Assembly: GCA_025991245.1 (NCBI GenBank)
Contig: BQMJ01000034.1
Location: 62,001-126,000 of the forward strand
Origin: Galdieria partita
Lineage: Eukaryota > Rhodophyta > Bangiophyceae > Galdieriales > Galdieriaceae
Direction: 5' to 3'
Length of the DNA: 64,000 bases
Under the pieces are notes generated by a model. The model was not told where the DNA came from. It ran no database searches and was given only the letters and a program-made list of their open reading frames with translations. Numbering within the stretch: the first letter of the stretch is position 1; each line of letters begins with the position of its first letter. Of the stretch, positions 35,530-44,951 are shown piece after piece. A program made the translations under genes and the position numbers.

Positions 35530-37837
35530 CTACAAAAGTAATAAACTTTCAAGTTTGATTTGCAGTTGTTCTAAACGTTTCTGCAACTGCAATTCCTTCT
35601 CTTTCATTGCTTCCAACTCCTTTTGTAAAGTTTGGCTACTTTCATCTACTCTTATAGAATCTGTAACATTTCCACTAGATGAGGAAGCTGCTTCTGGTAG
35701 ATTGTTACAGTCAGTGACTTGTTCAACTATACAATTCGACGAATATTCAATCGGTGAAATGACTTTGTCTGTTGTTTGATATGACTGCCGACCATTCAAA
35801 GCAACTTGTGTAGAATCATGATTTGTCTCATTCGAAGCTACAGATGAGTCTTTGCTATCTGATTTGGCTTTCTTCTGTTTCTTTTTCTTTCGGTGATTGT
35901 TCTTCTTAGTACTTTTGGACTTGACTGTTTCGGTTTCATCATTTGTAGCCACTGTTCTAGTTTCTTTCTCATCTTTGTGGTTTTCTTCTTCTATAACATC
36001 GACACTAGAAGAATTCTCCTTGTTCAGCTTATCCAAACTGGAATCATTTTCCCATACATTGACAAGGCCTTTCTCCTTATCAAATACTTTAGTGCTCTCT
36101 TCCTTTGCTTTGGAAGACTGCAACCCTATCGCACATAAAAAAAAGGTTGACATAATGACAAAGCTACAACATGAATACTTACGGTTCAACAAGTCATTTA
36201 AAGAAGGTAGAGCATCCAATGTAACAAAGTGATTGACAACATCATTACCAAACATCATTTCCAATCTCTTTTCGGGAGTTATCCATTCATCATCTTCCAA
36301 TAATCTCGGCTGTTCATCGGAAGCTTTCGAACCACGCGACCATTCTGTAGTTTGAAATGTTGTTCTACTTTTATCCGAATCACTCGCAGATAAAGATTCA
36401 TCACTATCATGACTTTCATTATCGGAATGAAAATCAAAGCGCGACGATATTCTATTCTTGGAATGATAGATATCCAAAACAGGTGAGTTCATATCAGCAA
36501 CACTTCCTAATAACAATCCCGACATATCTAAATTTGGAAGCTCTCCAGTATCTGGTAATATTGAATGAGGTTCTTCTTGATAGCCTAATAAACCATTGGA
36601 AACTGTTGAAAGTCTTTGTTTCATTCACTTACCTTTGGAAAGATATTCTGAAGTGTTCCAATAAGTGGTTGCTCTATTCTCGAGATAACCATTTTCTGTA
36701 TGAAATATGTTTTTCGATTTCTTTTTCTCACTGAAGAATTCATCTTCAATCGATTGTTCATCCAAAGAAAGTTGTTCATCCGAGTCAACAGAACGACTCC
36801 ATCCACTAGAAGCGGGTGAATAAGTGTGGGTTCCAAGCTTTTTGTTCATTTCCACAAAGCTATGTGGAGAATCTTCATGAATATGTTGTTTACGATGATT
36901 TGGATAATAACCAGGTGGAATAGAGTGCGAACGAAACTTTTTCATAGAGAATAGATAATGAGGTGGTGGTGGAGCTAAACCAAGGGATTGTAAGGAATCG
37001 ACTGTTACCACATCATCAGGATTTGCACTTTCATGTCGATATAAACAATATGGATTATCACACCATTGCGGTTTTCCAGACTCCAAAAAGGAGTTGCAAT
37101 ATTTGGTAGTTGCCAAATTCACTTGAATTTTCACATCATAAATAACTTCATTGTGCATCTCTTTCATAGCGTTGGCTGCCGCAGCTTCCGTTTCATAAAG
37201 TAGATAAACCACCATATTTGTATTATTATTGTGAGTATTATTATCCAAATTTCCAGTCGACTCTCGAAAACCACCACTTGTCGTCCAACGACCTCTGTCC
37301 ACTAAGACACGCAACAACTTACCAAAGCGTCCAAATAGTTCTTCCCTTCTTAATACATCTCCTCTACAAAGCGAGGCAACTAGACCTTTTACGCAAATAA
37401 GGTTTCTCTGTATAATTCTCAACCGCTTCCAGTTCACGTTGTTTGGTGAGCGATGCACTGGACAGAGTGTTTTATGCGTTTTTGGAGAATATGAATCTCT
37501 TTCTGGAACTGCAATCCTTTCCTTCCTCCTATTCAGCCCTTTGTGAGAAAGTTGGGCTACAACTTCTGCGTCCAACTTGTTTACTGAGAAATTTTCTTCC
37601 GTGTATGGCGTTCGACAAGCAGGACACTTGCCATCTTGTTGTTCTCGAATGTAATGAAGACAATATAAACAAACCTAAGTACAAACGGTCAATACCGTGA
37701 AAGAAACCAACCCATAACATCCCTACCTGATACCCACAAAGACAAGGTTTCAAGGACAGATCAGTCAGGTCCAATTCTTCCAAACAAAGTGGACAGTTGA
37801 TAGAATTGCACCCTTCCTTTTGCAACATTTCAGTCAT
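35530..37837 (-). CDS. NOT4: NOT4/CNOT4, RING-RRM E3 ligase of the CCR4-NOT complex
   Basis: Ubiquitin ligase tied to mRNA decay and co-translational quality control. The N-terminus has a C4C4 RING (CPLCLEELDL, CLCGYQ, CLYC, CPACRTPY), then a basic linker, the conserved NLICVKGLVASL that starts the RRM, and a CCCH finger (TKYCNSFLESGKPQWC, CLYRH). The first open stretch ends at GTAAGTGA near 36625. A 48-nt intron ending TTATTAG joins it in frame to a C-terminal part of about 350 residues, with an acidic region, a lysine-rich tract and a final coiled coil (LQKELEAMKEKELQLQKRLE). I therefore treat the two halves as one gene. A separate downstream gene is the alternative. Confidence 0.85.
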
Positions 37838-38095
37838 CTTTTACAGCAAGTCTTATAATACGTGTATACACCAGTCAAAGCGCCAAAAACATCCACACAA
37901 CCCGTTTGCTTCCAATGCAAAACAAAGACTATGTGTTGGATATTGAATACGGAATAGATAAAGAGTTGTTTAGAGGATGAGCAAATCAACACAATAGTAA
38001 TCACTGTATGAAAATGTTTTCTATTGTCTATATGATATGAAAGCTATCCAACATTATAAAACAGAGTGTTGTCCCCCAAACCATTTCTCTCTTCC
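37838..38095. promoter_or_regulatory. Divergent gap between NOT4 and HIBCH
   Basis: This 258-base region separates divergent start codons and should hold both promoters. No further feature is seen. Confidence 0.4.
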
Positions 38096-39426
38096 ATGGG
38101 ACTCGGTTTTGCAAGTGAGACGTCGTTGTGGAAGCCGTCTTATTTTCGTCGTTTCTCTTACTTGAACAGACCAAAAGCAGTTTTGAGGAATATGACGTCG
38201 AGTGTTTCATTGGAATATTCTTCTGGTGGAGTTCCTATCAATGAACAAGGAGTGCCTGATCCTTCCATACCACTAGAACAAGCACAACTGTTAGAGTTTG
38301 GTTCGACTGGAGGTGTAAAGACACTTTTGCTTCATCGACCAAAGGCTTTAAATGCTCTTTCTACTAGTCTTTGTACTTGTTTAAGAGAGAGAGTGAAGAA
38401 ATATGAACAGTCTGGTTTGGTCAACACCGTCCTTTTGAAAGGTGCTGGAGGAAAGGCCTTTTGTGCAGGGGGCGACGTAAGAGGACTTTATGATGCAAGA
38501 GGAGATTTGAAAAGCCAAGAGAAGTTTTTCCGTGAAGAATATAGTGCAGACTATATTTTAGGAACTTTGCGAGGCATAACTTTGGTGGCTATTTGGGATG
38601 GCATATGTATGGGAGGTGGCGCAGGAATATCTGTTCACGGACCTATTCGAGTAGCAACAGAGCGAACAATATTTGCTATGCCAGAGTAAGTATATAAGAT
38701 AGAATTGGATAAAGTGATCTTAGAAAAGACTTGAGGTGTGGTATAGGATTGCATCCGGATGTCGGAGTTTCTTATTTTCTTGCAAAACTTCCTAATCATA
38801 TTGGCTTGTATTTGGGTCTCACTGGAGCTCGATTAACTGGTCGAGATGTTTATTATGCAGGAATTGCAACACATTATGTTCCTTCACATCGTTTATCGGA
38901 TATGCTTCGTTGTTTGGAAGAAAGTGATACTTCGTCCTTACATGCAGTAAACAGTATTATTGGTGATTTTGAAGGACAGCCGGTAGATGGTGAAGAAACC
39001 AGTGAGTTTGTAAAACAATGGCCAGTTATCAATCGTTGTTTTGCTTGGAAACGAGTGGAAGAAGTCATTCAGGCATTAAGGAAAGAAGCAACAGAAACAC
39101 AAAACAAGTTTGCAGAAGAATCTTTGCAACTCATTTTGAAAGCTTCTCCAACTTCTCTGAAAGTGACTTTGGAGTCCATCGAACAAGCTTCACAAATGAC
39201 GTTGAAACAAACTTTACAAAAAGATTTTCGCATGTCGTTGCATTTCATGAAAGGTCATGACTTTTATGAAGGTATTAGAGCAACTTTGGTTGATAAAGAC
39301 AGAAACCCCAAATGGCAACCTAATAAGTTGGAACAAGTCAATAGAGCTACTGTAGAGGAATACTTTAAGCCTTTGGGAAAGGATATTCCAGATTTGCAGC
39401 TGGAAGATAGAAAATGGATAAGTTAG
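38096..39426 (+). CDS. HIBCH: 3-hydroxyisobutyryl-CoA hydrolase (crotonase family)
   Basis: Hydrolyses 3-hydroxyisobutyryl-CoA in valine breakdown, normally in mitochondria; plant CHY1 is peroxisomal. Exons 38096-38685 and 38736-39426 are joined over a 50-nt intron. The N-terminus (MGLGFASETSLWKPSYFRRF) is basic and hydroxylated, as in a mitochondrial presequence, and the C-terminus (KWIS) is not a peroxisomal signal. The crotonase core reads LLLHRPKALNALS, GKAFCAGGDVRGLYDA, GICMGGGAGISVHG and MPECGIGLHPDVGVSYFLAKL, the hydrolase-specific form. LKVTLESIEQASQMTLKQTL and EGIRATLVDKDRNPKW follow as in HIBCH. The stop codon overlaps the stop of the convergent gene. Confidence 0.92.
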
Positions 39427-40448
39427 AGTTCTTTATCAATTGGAATAATTTTTGACTTTTCTGATTGTACCAAATGAAACAAAGCTTCATCCAATGAACT
39501 ATTGAAAGATGAATAGAAACGTTGGAAGAACTTGTGAGGATTCTGGATAGGCTCCATACAATAAGAAAGATTGTTTTTGGAGCGCGTCTTGTGTATCATA
39601 TCCTCAAAGGACCATATATTCGTTGCATCTTGCAAACCACTTGCTTCCGATTTGATATCCAAAACTGCCAAATCATATTCCTTTGGACTAATAGCCACAC
39701 TTATCTTATCCATAAAAGGAAATTGGTGCCAAAGTTTTCTCGTCATACTCTGATCGAGGCCTTGATGGAGTCCTTTTTCCCAAAGGGTCCAATTCATTGC
39801 TTCTAATAGTGACTTGGATAGAAATCTTCCAACACCAAAATAGGAAGAGATTGGATTATTTTTGCAAAAGTAAATACGTTGCATCTCCATAGTTCTCATA
39901 TTGAATAAACAGTAATCTTGTAGACCTATGAAATGAATACGTGGAAACCCATTGCAATAATACATTCGATACAAGTCAAATAAACCATGTTCACAAAAGT
40001 CATCAGAACCTATCACAATAACTCCGTCTATATGAGAAGCCAAGCTGCTTTGACCCAGTCGTTGTAGTCCACAGTTGTGTTTATCAGATATTGGATAATT
40101 GGGACACTCGGTATAATAAACTCCAGACAAGTTGGTTGCAAGTTGGCTCGAAAGCTTTCCTTGAGAACCTACGAGCCATAAAGAGATGGTTCCAGGAAAC
40201 TGTTGTCGTAATAAGGCGTGGTGTTGAATGACAAGCCTGGTGAGAGAAAGTCTCTGCCATATAGTAAAAAATAATACAAAATGGGGAGAATGTGGAGTTT
40301 GACAACGAAAGATCCTTGAAAGTTCGTTATGGATAGACCGATTGTATTCGCAACTGGTAAACTCAAAATAACTTTGAAATAGCAACAACGCTATCCAAAG
40401 CCAACTCCAAACCCATTGCCCAACACATCTATTTCTTCTCATCCACAT
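39423..40448 (-). CDS. Glycosyltransferase-like type II membrane protein
   Basis: A single exon of 341 residues. From the ATG at 40448 the N-terminus (MWMRRNRCVGQWVW then a hydrophobic run WLWIALLLFQSYF) is a signal anchor, the topology of Golgi glycosyltransferases. The lumenal part has features of a nucleotide-sugar GT-A fold: LWLVGSQGKLS, a region ECPNYPISDKHNCGLQRL, and GVIVIGSDDF with a DD pair that could bind metal. ISSYFGVGRFLSKSLLEAMN then LHQGLDQSM follows. NxS/T sites (NLS, NWT, NSS) occur. I recall similar unassigned proteins in bacteria and large DNA viruses, but I cannot search. The assignment is tentative. Its stop overlaps the stop of HIBCH by four bases. Confidence 0.5.
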   Translation of the reverse strand: MWMRRNRCVGQWVWSWLWIALLLFQSYFEFTSCEYNRSIHNELSRIFRCQTPHSPHFVLFFTIWQRLSLTRLVIQHHALLRQQFPGTISLWLVGSQGKLSSQLATNLSGVYYTECPNYPISDKHNCGLQRLGQSSLASHIDGVIVIGSDDFCEHGLFDLYRMYYCNGFPRIHFIGLQDYCLFNMRTMEMQRIYFCKNNPISSYFGVGRFLSKSLLEAMNWTLWEKGLHQGLDQSMTRKLWHQFPFMDKISVAISPKEYDLAVLDIKSEASGLQDATNIWSFEDMIHKTRSKNNLSYCMEPIQNPHKFFQRFYSSFNSSLDEALFHLVQSEKSKIIPIDKEL

Positions 40449-40619
40449 ATCGCAAGTTGAACTGAGGTTTAATACAGAAGCAAAAAACAACAAAGATACA
40501 ATTATGAAAAACTAGACAAGAAAAGCAACTTGAAACGTGACTTCATGAAAGGAACAAATTCTATTCTCATTATCGATGAGTATTCCTCTCGTCGACTCTG
40601 TTAACCGTCGATACCGTTT

Positions 40620-40889
40620 TTACCTAGAATAACCACCCGAACTTCCACCACCGCTCTTGCTTCCTTTGGACTTGTGGTCTTCAACAGCGTTTTCTACTTT
40701 ATCAACACACCACTTGCCACCGCGATAAACCAATTTACCAGCTGACAGAGCAGCCATTCCCAGACCCTTCAGTCCATCTTTGGCAAGTTCTCCACTACTT
40801 TTCTTCGTTTTATTATTTCCTTGACCCTGACCACTATTATTATCTGTTCCACTAGGATAGTTATTTCCACTATTATTCCAGCCTGACAT
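40620..40889 (-). CDS. Small Gly/Ser/Asn-rich protein, unknown
   Basis: From the ATG at 40889 (MSGWNNSGNN) this encodes 89 residues. The ends are low complexity (Asn/Gly/Ser rich, finishing SGGGSSGGYSR), around a short more ordered core LAKDGLKGLGMAALSAGKLV and RGGKWCVDKVENAVEDHK. It lies divergent from the proteasome alpha6 gene, with 80 bases between the starts. I recognise no family. The clean start, the length and the biased but ordered composition favour a real gene. Confidence 0.6.
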   Translation of the reverse strand: MSGWNNSGNNYPSGTDNNSGQGQGNNKTKKSSGELAKDGLKGLGMAALSAGKLVYRGGKWCVDKVENAVEDHKSKGSKSGGGSSGGYSR

Positions 40890-40969
40890 TCTTTCACTTA
40901 TCTTCTCCCAAAAGAATTTTCCACCAGTGAGCTTCAATCGAATAATTGATTGGATTGTTCGCCTCTCTG

Positions 40970-41734
40970 ATGTTTCGAAATCAGTACGATACTGATGTGA
41001 CTACTTTTAGTCCTCAAGGAAGACTGCATCAGATAGAATATGCACAAGAAGCAGTAAAGCAGGGAAGTGCGGTGGTAGGAGTTCGAAACAAAAACTATGC
41101 GGTGTTGGCAACTCTTAAACGAACCACTTCTGATTTGGCTTCCACTCAGAAGAAACTTTTTAAGATTGACGATCACGTAGGAATGGCTATTGCCGGGTTA
41201 ACAGCCGACGCTAGATTGCTATCAAAGTATATGAGAACGGAGTGCCTCAACTATAAATACGTGTATGAGTGTGCTATGCCTCTTTCACGTCTAGTTCTTC
41301 GTGTGGCTGATAAACACCAAATTGCCACCCAAAGAGTTTCAAAGAGACCTTTCGGAGTCGGTTTGTTAATCATAGGCTATGACCAACAAGGACCCCATTT
41401 GTATGAGACGAGCCCTTCAGGAGAATATTGGGAGTATCGTGCCATGTCCATCGGTGCAAGAGCCCAATCGGCGAGAACTTATTTGGAAAAGTTGTTTGAA
41501 ACATTGGATAGCTGTTCCTTGGACCAGCTCTGTAGACACGCAATATTAGCACTGAGAGAAACGGTTACTGCACTCAAGGATATCGATTTGAGTACTAAGA
41601 ATTGTGCTTTGGCTATTGTTGGTAAAGACATGGATTTTACTGTATATGAGGATGAAGATATACTTCCCTATTTAGATGTGATACAGACTGTTCGTTCACA
41701 AGAAATGGATGGTCAGTCATCGACTCCACTTTAA
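40970..41734 (+). CDS. PSMA1: 20S proteasome subunit alpha6 (PSMA1)
   Basis: Structural alpha-ring subunit of the 20S proteasome. It is one exon, 254 residues, starting MFRNQYDTDVTTFSPQGRLH, the alpha-type N-terminal signature with the YD and SPQGRLHQIEYA blocks. The MFRNQYD opening, VGVRNKNYAVLATLKR, GMAIAGLTADARLL and GVGLLIIGYDQQGPHLYE identify alpha6 rather than other alphas; RAMSIGARAQSARTYLE fits too. The C-terminus is acidic and short. Two other proteasome genes (PI31, RPT1) lie at the far end of the window. Confidence 0.95.
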   Translation: MFRNQYDTDVTTFSPQGRLHQIEYAQEAVKQGSAVVGVRNKNYAVLATLKRTTSDLASTQKKLFKIDDHVGMAIAGLTADARLLSKYMRTECLNYKYVYECAMPLSRLVLRVADKHQIATQRVSKRPFGVGLLIIGYDQQGPHLYETSPSGEYWEYRAMSIGARAQSARTYLEKLFETLDSCSLDQLCRHAILALRETVTALKDIDLSTKNCALAIVGKDMDFTVYEDEDILPYLDVIQTVRSQEMDGQSSTPL

Positions 41735-41842
41735 AGTATTTGTTGAGTAAAGTTGAAAATATTCATTGATAGGCAATACTATGTATCCAAAATATTTCTA
41801 TTGACAAGAAATAAAACTTCAAAAGAGAGATCCATTCTGTTG

Positions 41843-43075
41843 ATGTCTTTGGCTACTTTCACTAGGCTGTGGAAAGATTCTTTAGAAAAGTTGGAAGCTA
41901 CACTGACTTGTGCTATTTGTTGCCATTTACTAAAACAACCAACACTTCTTCCAACATGTTGTCATGTATTTTGTGAGTCTTGCATAAAAGAGGCACTTGC
42001 TAGTGCTCCTTATTGTCCAACTTGTAAAGAAACGGCTAGTTTCCAACACTTGTATACAGTACAAGTTCCTAACATATGCCGTATGGTAGAATTACTTTCT
42101 AAAATACATCAAGAAGGAATATTTCACTCTTTCCTTGGAACAGGAGGCGATACAGTTGGTGACCACTCAACGAGTGTGAAACAAGTTACCAACACGGATA
42201 GTTTCTTGCAGTTGAAGAGGAACAAAAAGAGACTTGAAGAATGGAGTGAAGACACTAGTATTCAACAAGATAGGAGAAGCAAGGAAAGGAATCAGTCTAT
42301 GGATATAAAGAATAGTAAGTTTGCAAGTAAGTTATAATGAATATGTTTTTGAATAATGGGATTAAAGATAAAACGAGTGCAAAGTCAGCAGACAATGAGT
42401 GGGAAGACTTCACTTTATGTATATTATCTACTGGATTAGATATCAAACAGTATACTTTTCTGAAAAGGGTGATTGCTCAACTGGGTCGAGCGTATTTAGC
42501 AACCTCATTCCATACCCAAGTGACACATCTGATAACTGGACATTATAAAGTAGAAGAAAAAGTAAAGAGAACTATGAAGTTGTGCATGGGAATGGTTAGC
42601 AATTGCAAGATACTTAGTTTTGAGTAAGTTTTCTATTTATTTGTGTTCAACATTGCTTTTCAAACATGGAATGTTGTAGATGGCTTATTCGTTGTTACAA
42701 AGCCAATGATTGGATCAATACTTTGGAGTTTGAAATGAGAGAAACTTGGATAAAGCCTGGTCCTCTATTTTCACATGAGCTTTTCTATTTAGAGGAATAT
42801 AAAGGTCAAGTTCCTAGTAAATATGAACTTGAACAACTGGTAATTGTCGATTATAAAACCTTTTAAAGAAATGTTCAAAGTTGTCATAGATTACTTTGGG
42901 AGGAGGACAAATTGTAACTGAAGAGTTGTTGCTAAATGCTCATACGGTTCAATTTATTATCTCAGCAGAGACGGATGAAATAGAAATGTATAGAAAGTAT
43001 CCAAATACAGTCATGTCAACTCGGTATCCTCAACAGGTGTTGGATAGAATATGTTTAAGTTCCCAAGTTTTATAA
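41843..43075 (+). CDS. RING plus tandem-BRCT protein of the BRCA1/BARD1 type
   Basis: DNA-damage E3 ligase subunit. The N-terminal RING reads CAICCHLLKQPTLLPTCCH then FCESC, CPTC (C3HC4). About 100 basic, charged residues follow. Three introns link to the BRCT part: the first near 42315-42368, then one ending TTGTAG near 42680 and one ending CATAG near 42887. BRCT1 contains LCILSTGLDIKQY, THLITGHYK, KRTMKLCMGMVSNCKILSFE and WLIRCYKANDW; BRCT2 has PLFSHELFYLEEY, ITLGGGQIVTEELL and FIISAETDE. The BARD1-like RTMKLCMG and WL-CYKA favour BARD1/plant BRCA1. The first intron has two GTAAGT donors 12 nt apart, both in frame. The stop abuts the convergent FBPase-like stop. Confidence 0.85.
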
Positions 43076-44330
43076 ATCTATCTGAAAGTTTCCCATAACG
43101 ATATCAATCTTCTTATGCGGATCATTATAAGCTTCAATATCTATGGAACATCAGTAATCAGAAGAGAAACCCAATTCTCAATACTACTTCTTACCCAGGA
43201 TTCTTTTACCTTCGCTGGTAACTGCCTGACCATTTGCTTGTTCCATAATATATGCCAATGGAGCAGCTTCACATAGAAAATGAACATTGCGAGCTAACAA
43301 TACACCTCCTATTATGAAGTTTTCATATGTATATCTATACATATATATATAGATATGTTTGTGCTTTCTTACCCATTCGAAGTACATTATCAAAGTCACC
43401 AATCAAAGAACCGGTATGAAATGTCTTTTCATTTTCTTGTAACACTTGATTAGCAACTTCTCTAGCAAAACCTTCACAATTTCTTATGTAAGAACGTTCT
43501 CCCCACAAGGTCTTCGTTTTTGGTATTTGTAAGTGGTAGGAAGGATTCTGAAAATACTGCTTGGCAACAGGATGAAGAAGAAACTCATATACTCCATTGC
43601 CCATCGTATAGAAAAAAGTAGTTGTCGAAGAATAAAGACAATAGCCTGAGGCAACTTGTTCCTTGGCACTTTGTTGTAGATCGATACTTCGTCCTGGTAA
43701 ACCAGTAGGAGACTTGCGTTCGTAAACTGAAAACAGAGTACCACAAATGGACTGCTGTGGACATAAATAGTCGTATTCCAAGGGACTAAGACATATGACA
43801 TAGTCACCGTGAGGCATGTTAGAGGGACAAGTATACGGCTTTGCATGATCCTTGAATAAAAATACACAAGCATAGCCATCATGTGATAAGGCATGATACA
43901 ATTGTTGCGTAACAAATTCCGCATTGAGAGAATTACCAACATATCCATACCTTGACACTATAAGAATCACTGAAAACTGCCAACTATACTCACTGGATGT
44001 GTTCGCTGCCTTCGTTCACCAAAGCAGAAATAGAGTGAGTTTCTGTTGACAAGTCATCCAATAACCTCACTAGTTCCTATTTATCTGAAAGTTAGGAAAA
44101 CTATTTATCGATACCGGATGGATGTCACTTACTCCTGTAAAGTCCGAAGGATGGAGACGAAAACTTTGACGCACATGAGCCGAGAAAACAACACCAGCCT
44201 TCCACAATAGTTCAAAGCTGGAAAAAAAACAAAAAAGGAGAAACCGTACTTTTTCTAAAGCCGTAAGACTCTTCAACTCTGCTATTGGAGACTGGGGAGA
44301 GTTGACCCACTGAGGATCCACCGTTTGCAT
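43070..44330 (-). CDS. Fructose-1,6-bisphosphatase-like protein lacking catalytic motifs
   Basis: Aligns by eye to class I FBPase/SBPase over most of its length. Exons read about 44133-44330, 43994-44076, 43950 to about 43375, about 43310 to 43197 and a last exon ending at 43070. Conserved scaffold blocks are YVGNSLNAEFV, MPHGDYVICLSPLE, SICGTLFSVYERK, ASGYCLYSSTTTFFYTMGNG, LCEAAPLAYIMEQANGQA and SEGKRILD. The metal-binding DPLDGSSN is here SPLEYDYL, and the glutamate pair of the SEEN region is replaced by LFKDH. These changes should abolish metal binding and activity. It may be a regulatory paralogue or a decaying gene, although the frame is open. The 5' end is uncertain: in-frame codons continue upstream of the ATG at 44330. 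Confidence 0.65.
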
Positions 44331-44951
44331 GAGAGTACGAATGGAGATATCATCACCCTGGCTCTTGTCGTTATATTGTCAATTCTGATCATGCAGTGAC
44401 TCATTCAAAAAGTTTTTTCACACAAAAAATGATCATCTTTGATTGTTGCTCTTAAGGCGTTGTTGATGGCTTTGTGCCACATGGTCAGTCTTTCATTTCG
44501 CTTCAAAAATTCAAATTCTTAGGGCCAATCATGATTCATTTGAAAAATCAAAGCTTTTAGTGCTTTGTATGATGTATAGTGCAACTGTTTGATATTCCTT
44601 TGCTTAGCTTTCGAGTCATCGCTTTGAAAACAAGCCATTATTTTACAAATAGAAGAATATTTCTCATGGTTTTGGAATACATTTGGTTTATTTGAGAAAT
44701 ATGTTACCCGAGCCAAGGTATTTGGATTCTTTTTCCAATGGTTAGGCTTATCCATATTCTCTCGAATCTATAGAGAAGACCCTTTTTCTTTTGACGCTTC
44801 TTCACTACCCACAAGCGAAAATCATTCTCCAACTTTGAATGATTCCTTGTTTAAACAAGTCCGTTTGGAAGATGGTGAAAACTATCCCGACGAAAGCTCA
44901 AGTTCAGCAGAAGATAGTACAACACTATCAACAGCGGTGCAAGACTATCTA
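44331..44951. other. Divergent intergenic region with doubtful small ORFs
   Basis: This lies between the FBPase-like start and the first in-frame ATG of the MYB gene. It should hold both promoters and may hold missing 5' exons of either. A 78-codon minus-strand frame (44519-44755, ATG start, MDKPNHWKKN...) continues beyond one stop for another 37 codons. On the plus strand the MYB frame is open back to about 44630 but without an ATG. I cannot tell which of these is expressed. Confidence 0.35.

Noticed and set aside
44199-44230. 32-nt GTAC...CCAG intron candidate in the FBPase-like gene
   Set aside because: Removing it breaks the frame, and the region reads through without a stop.
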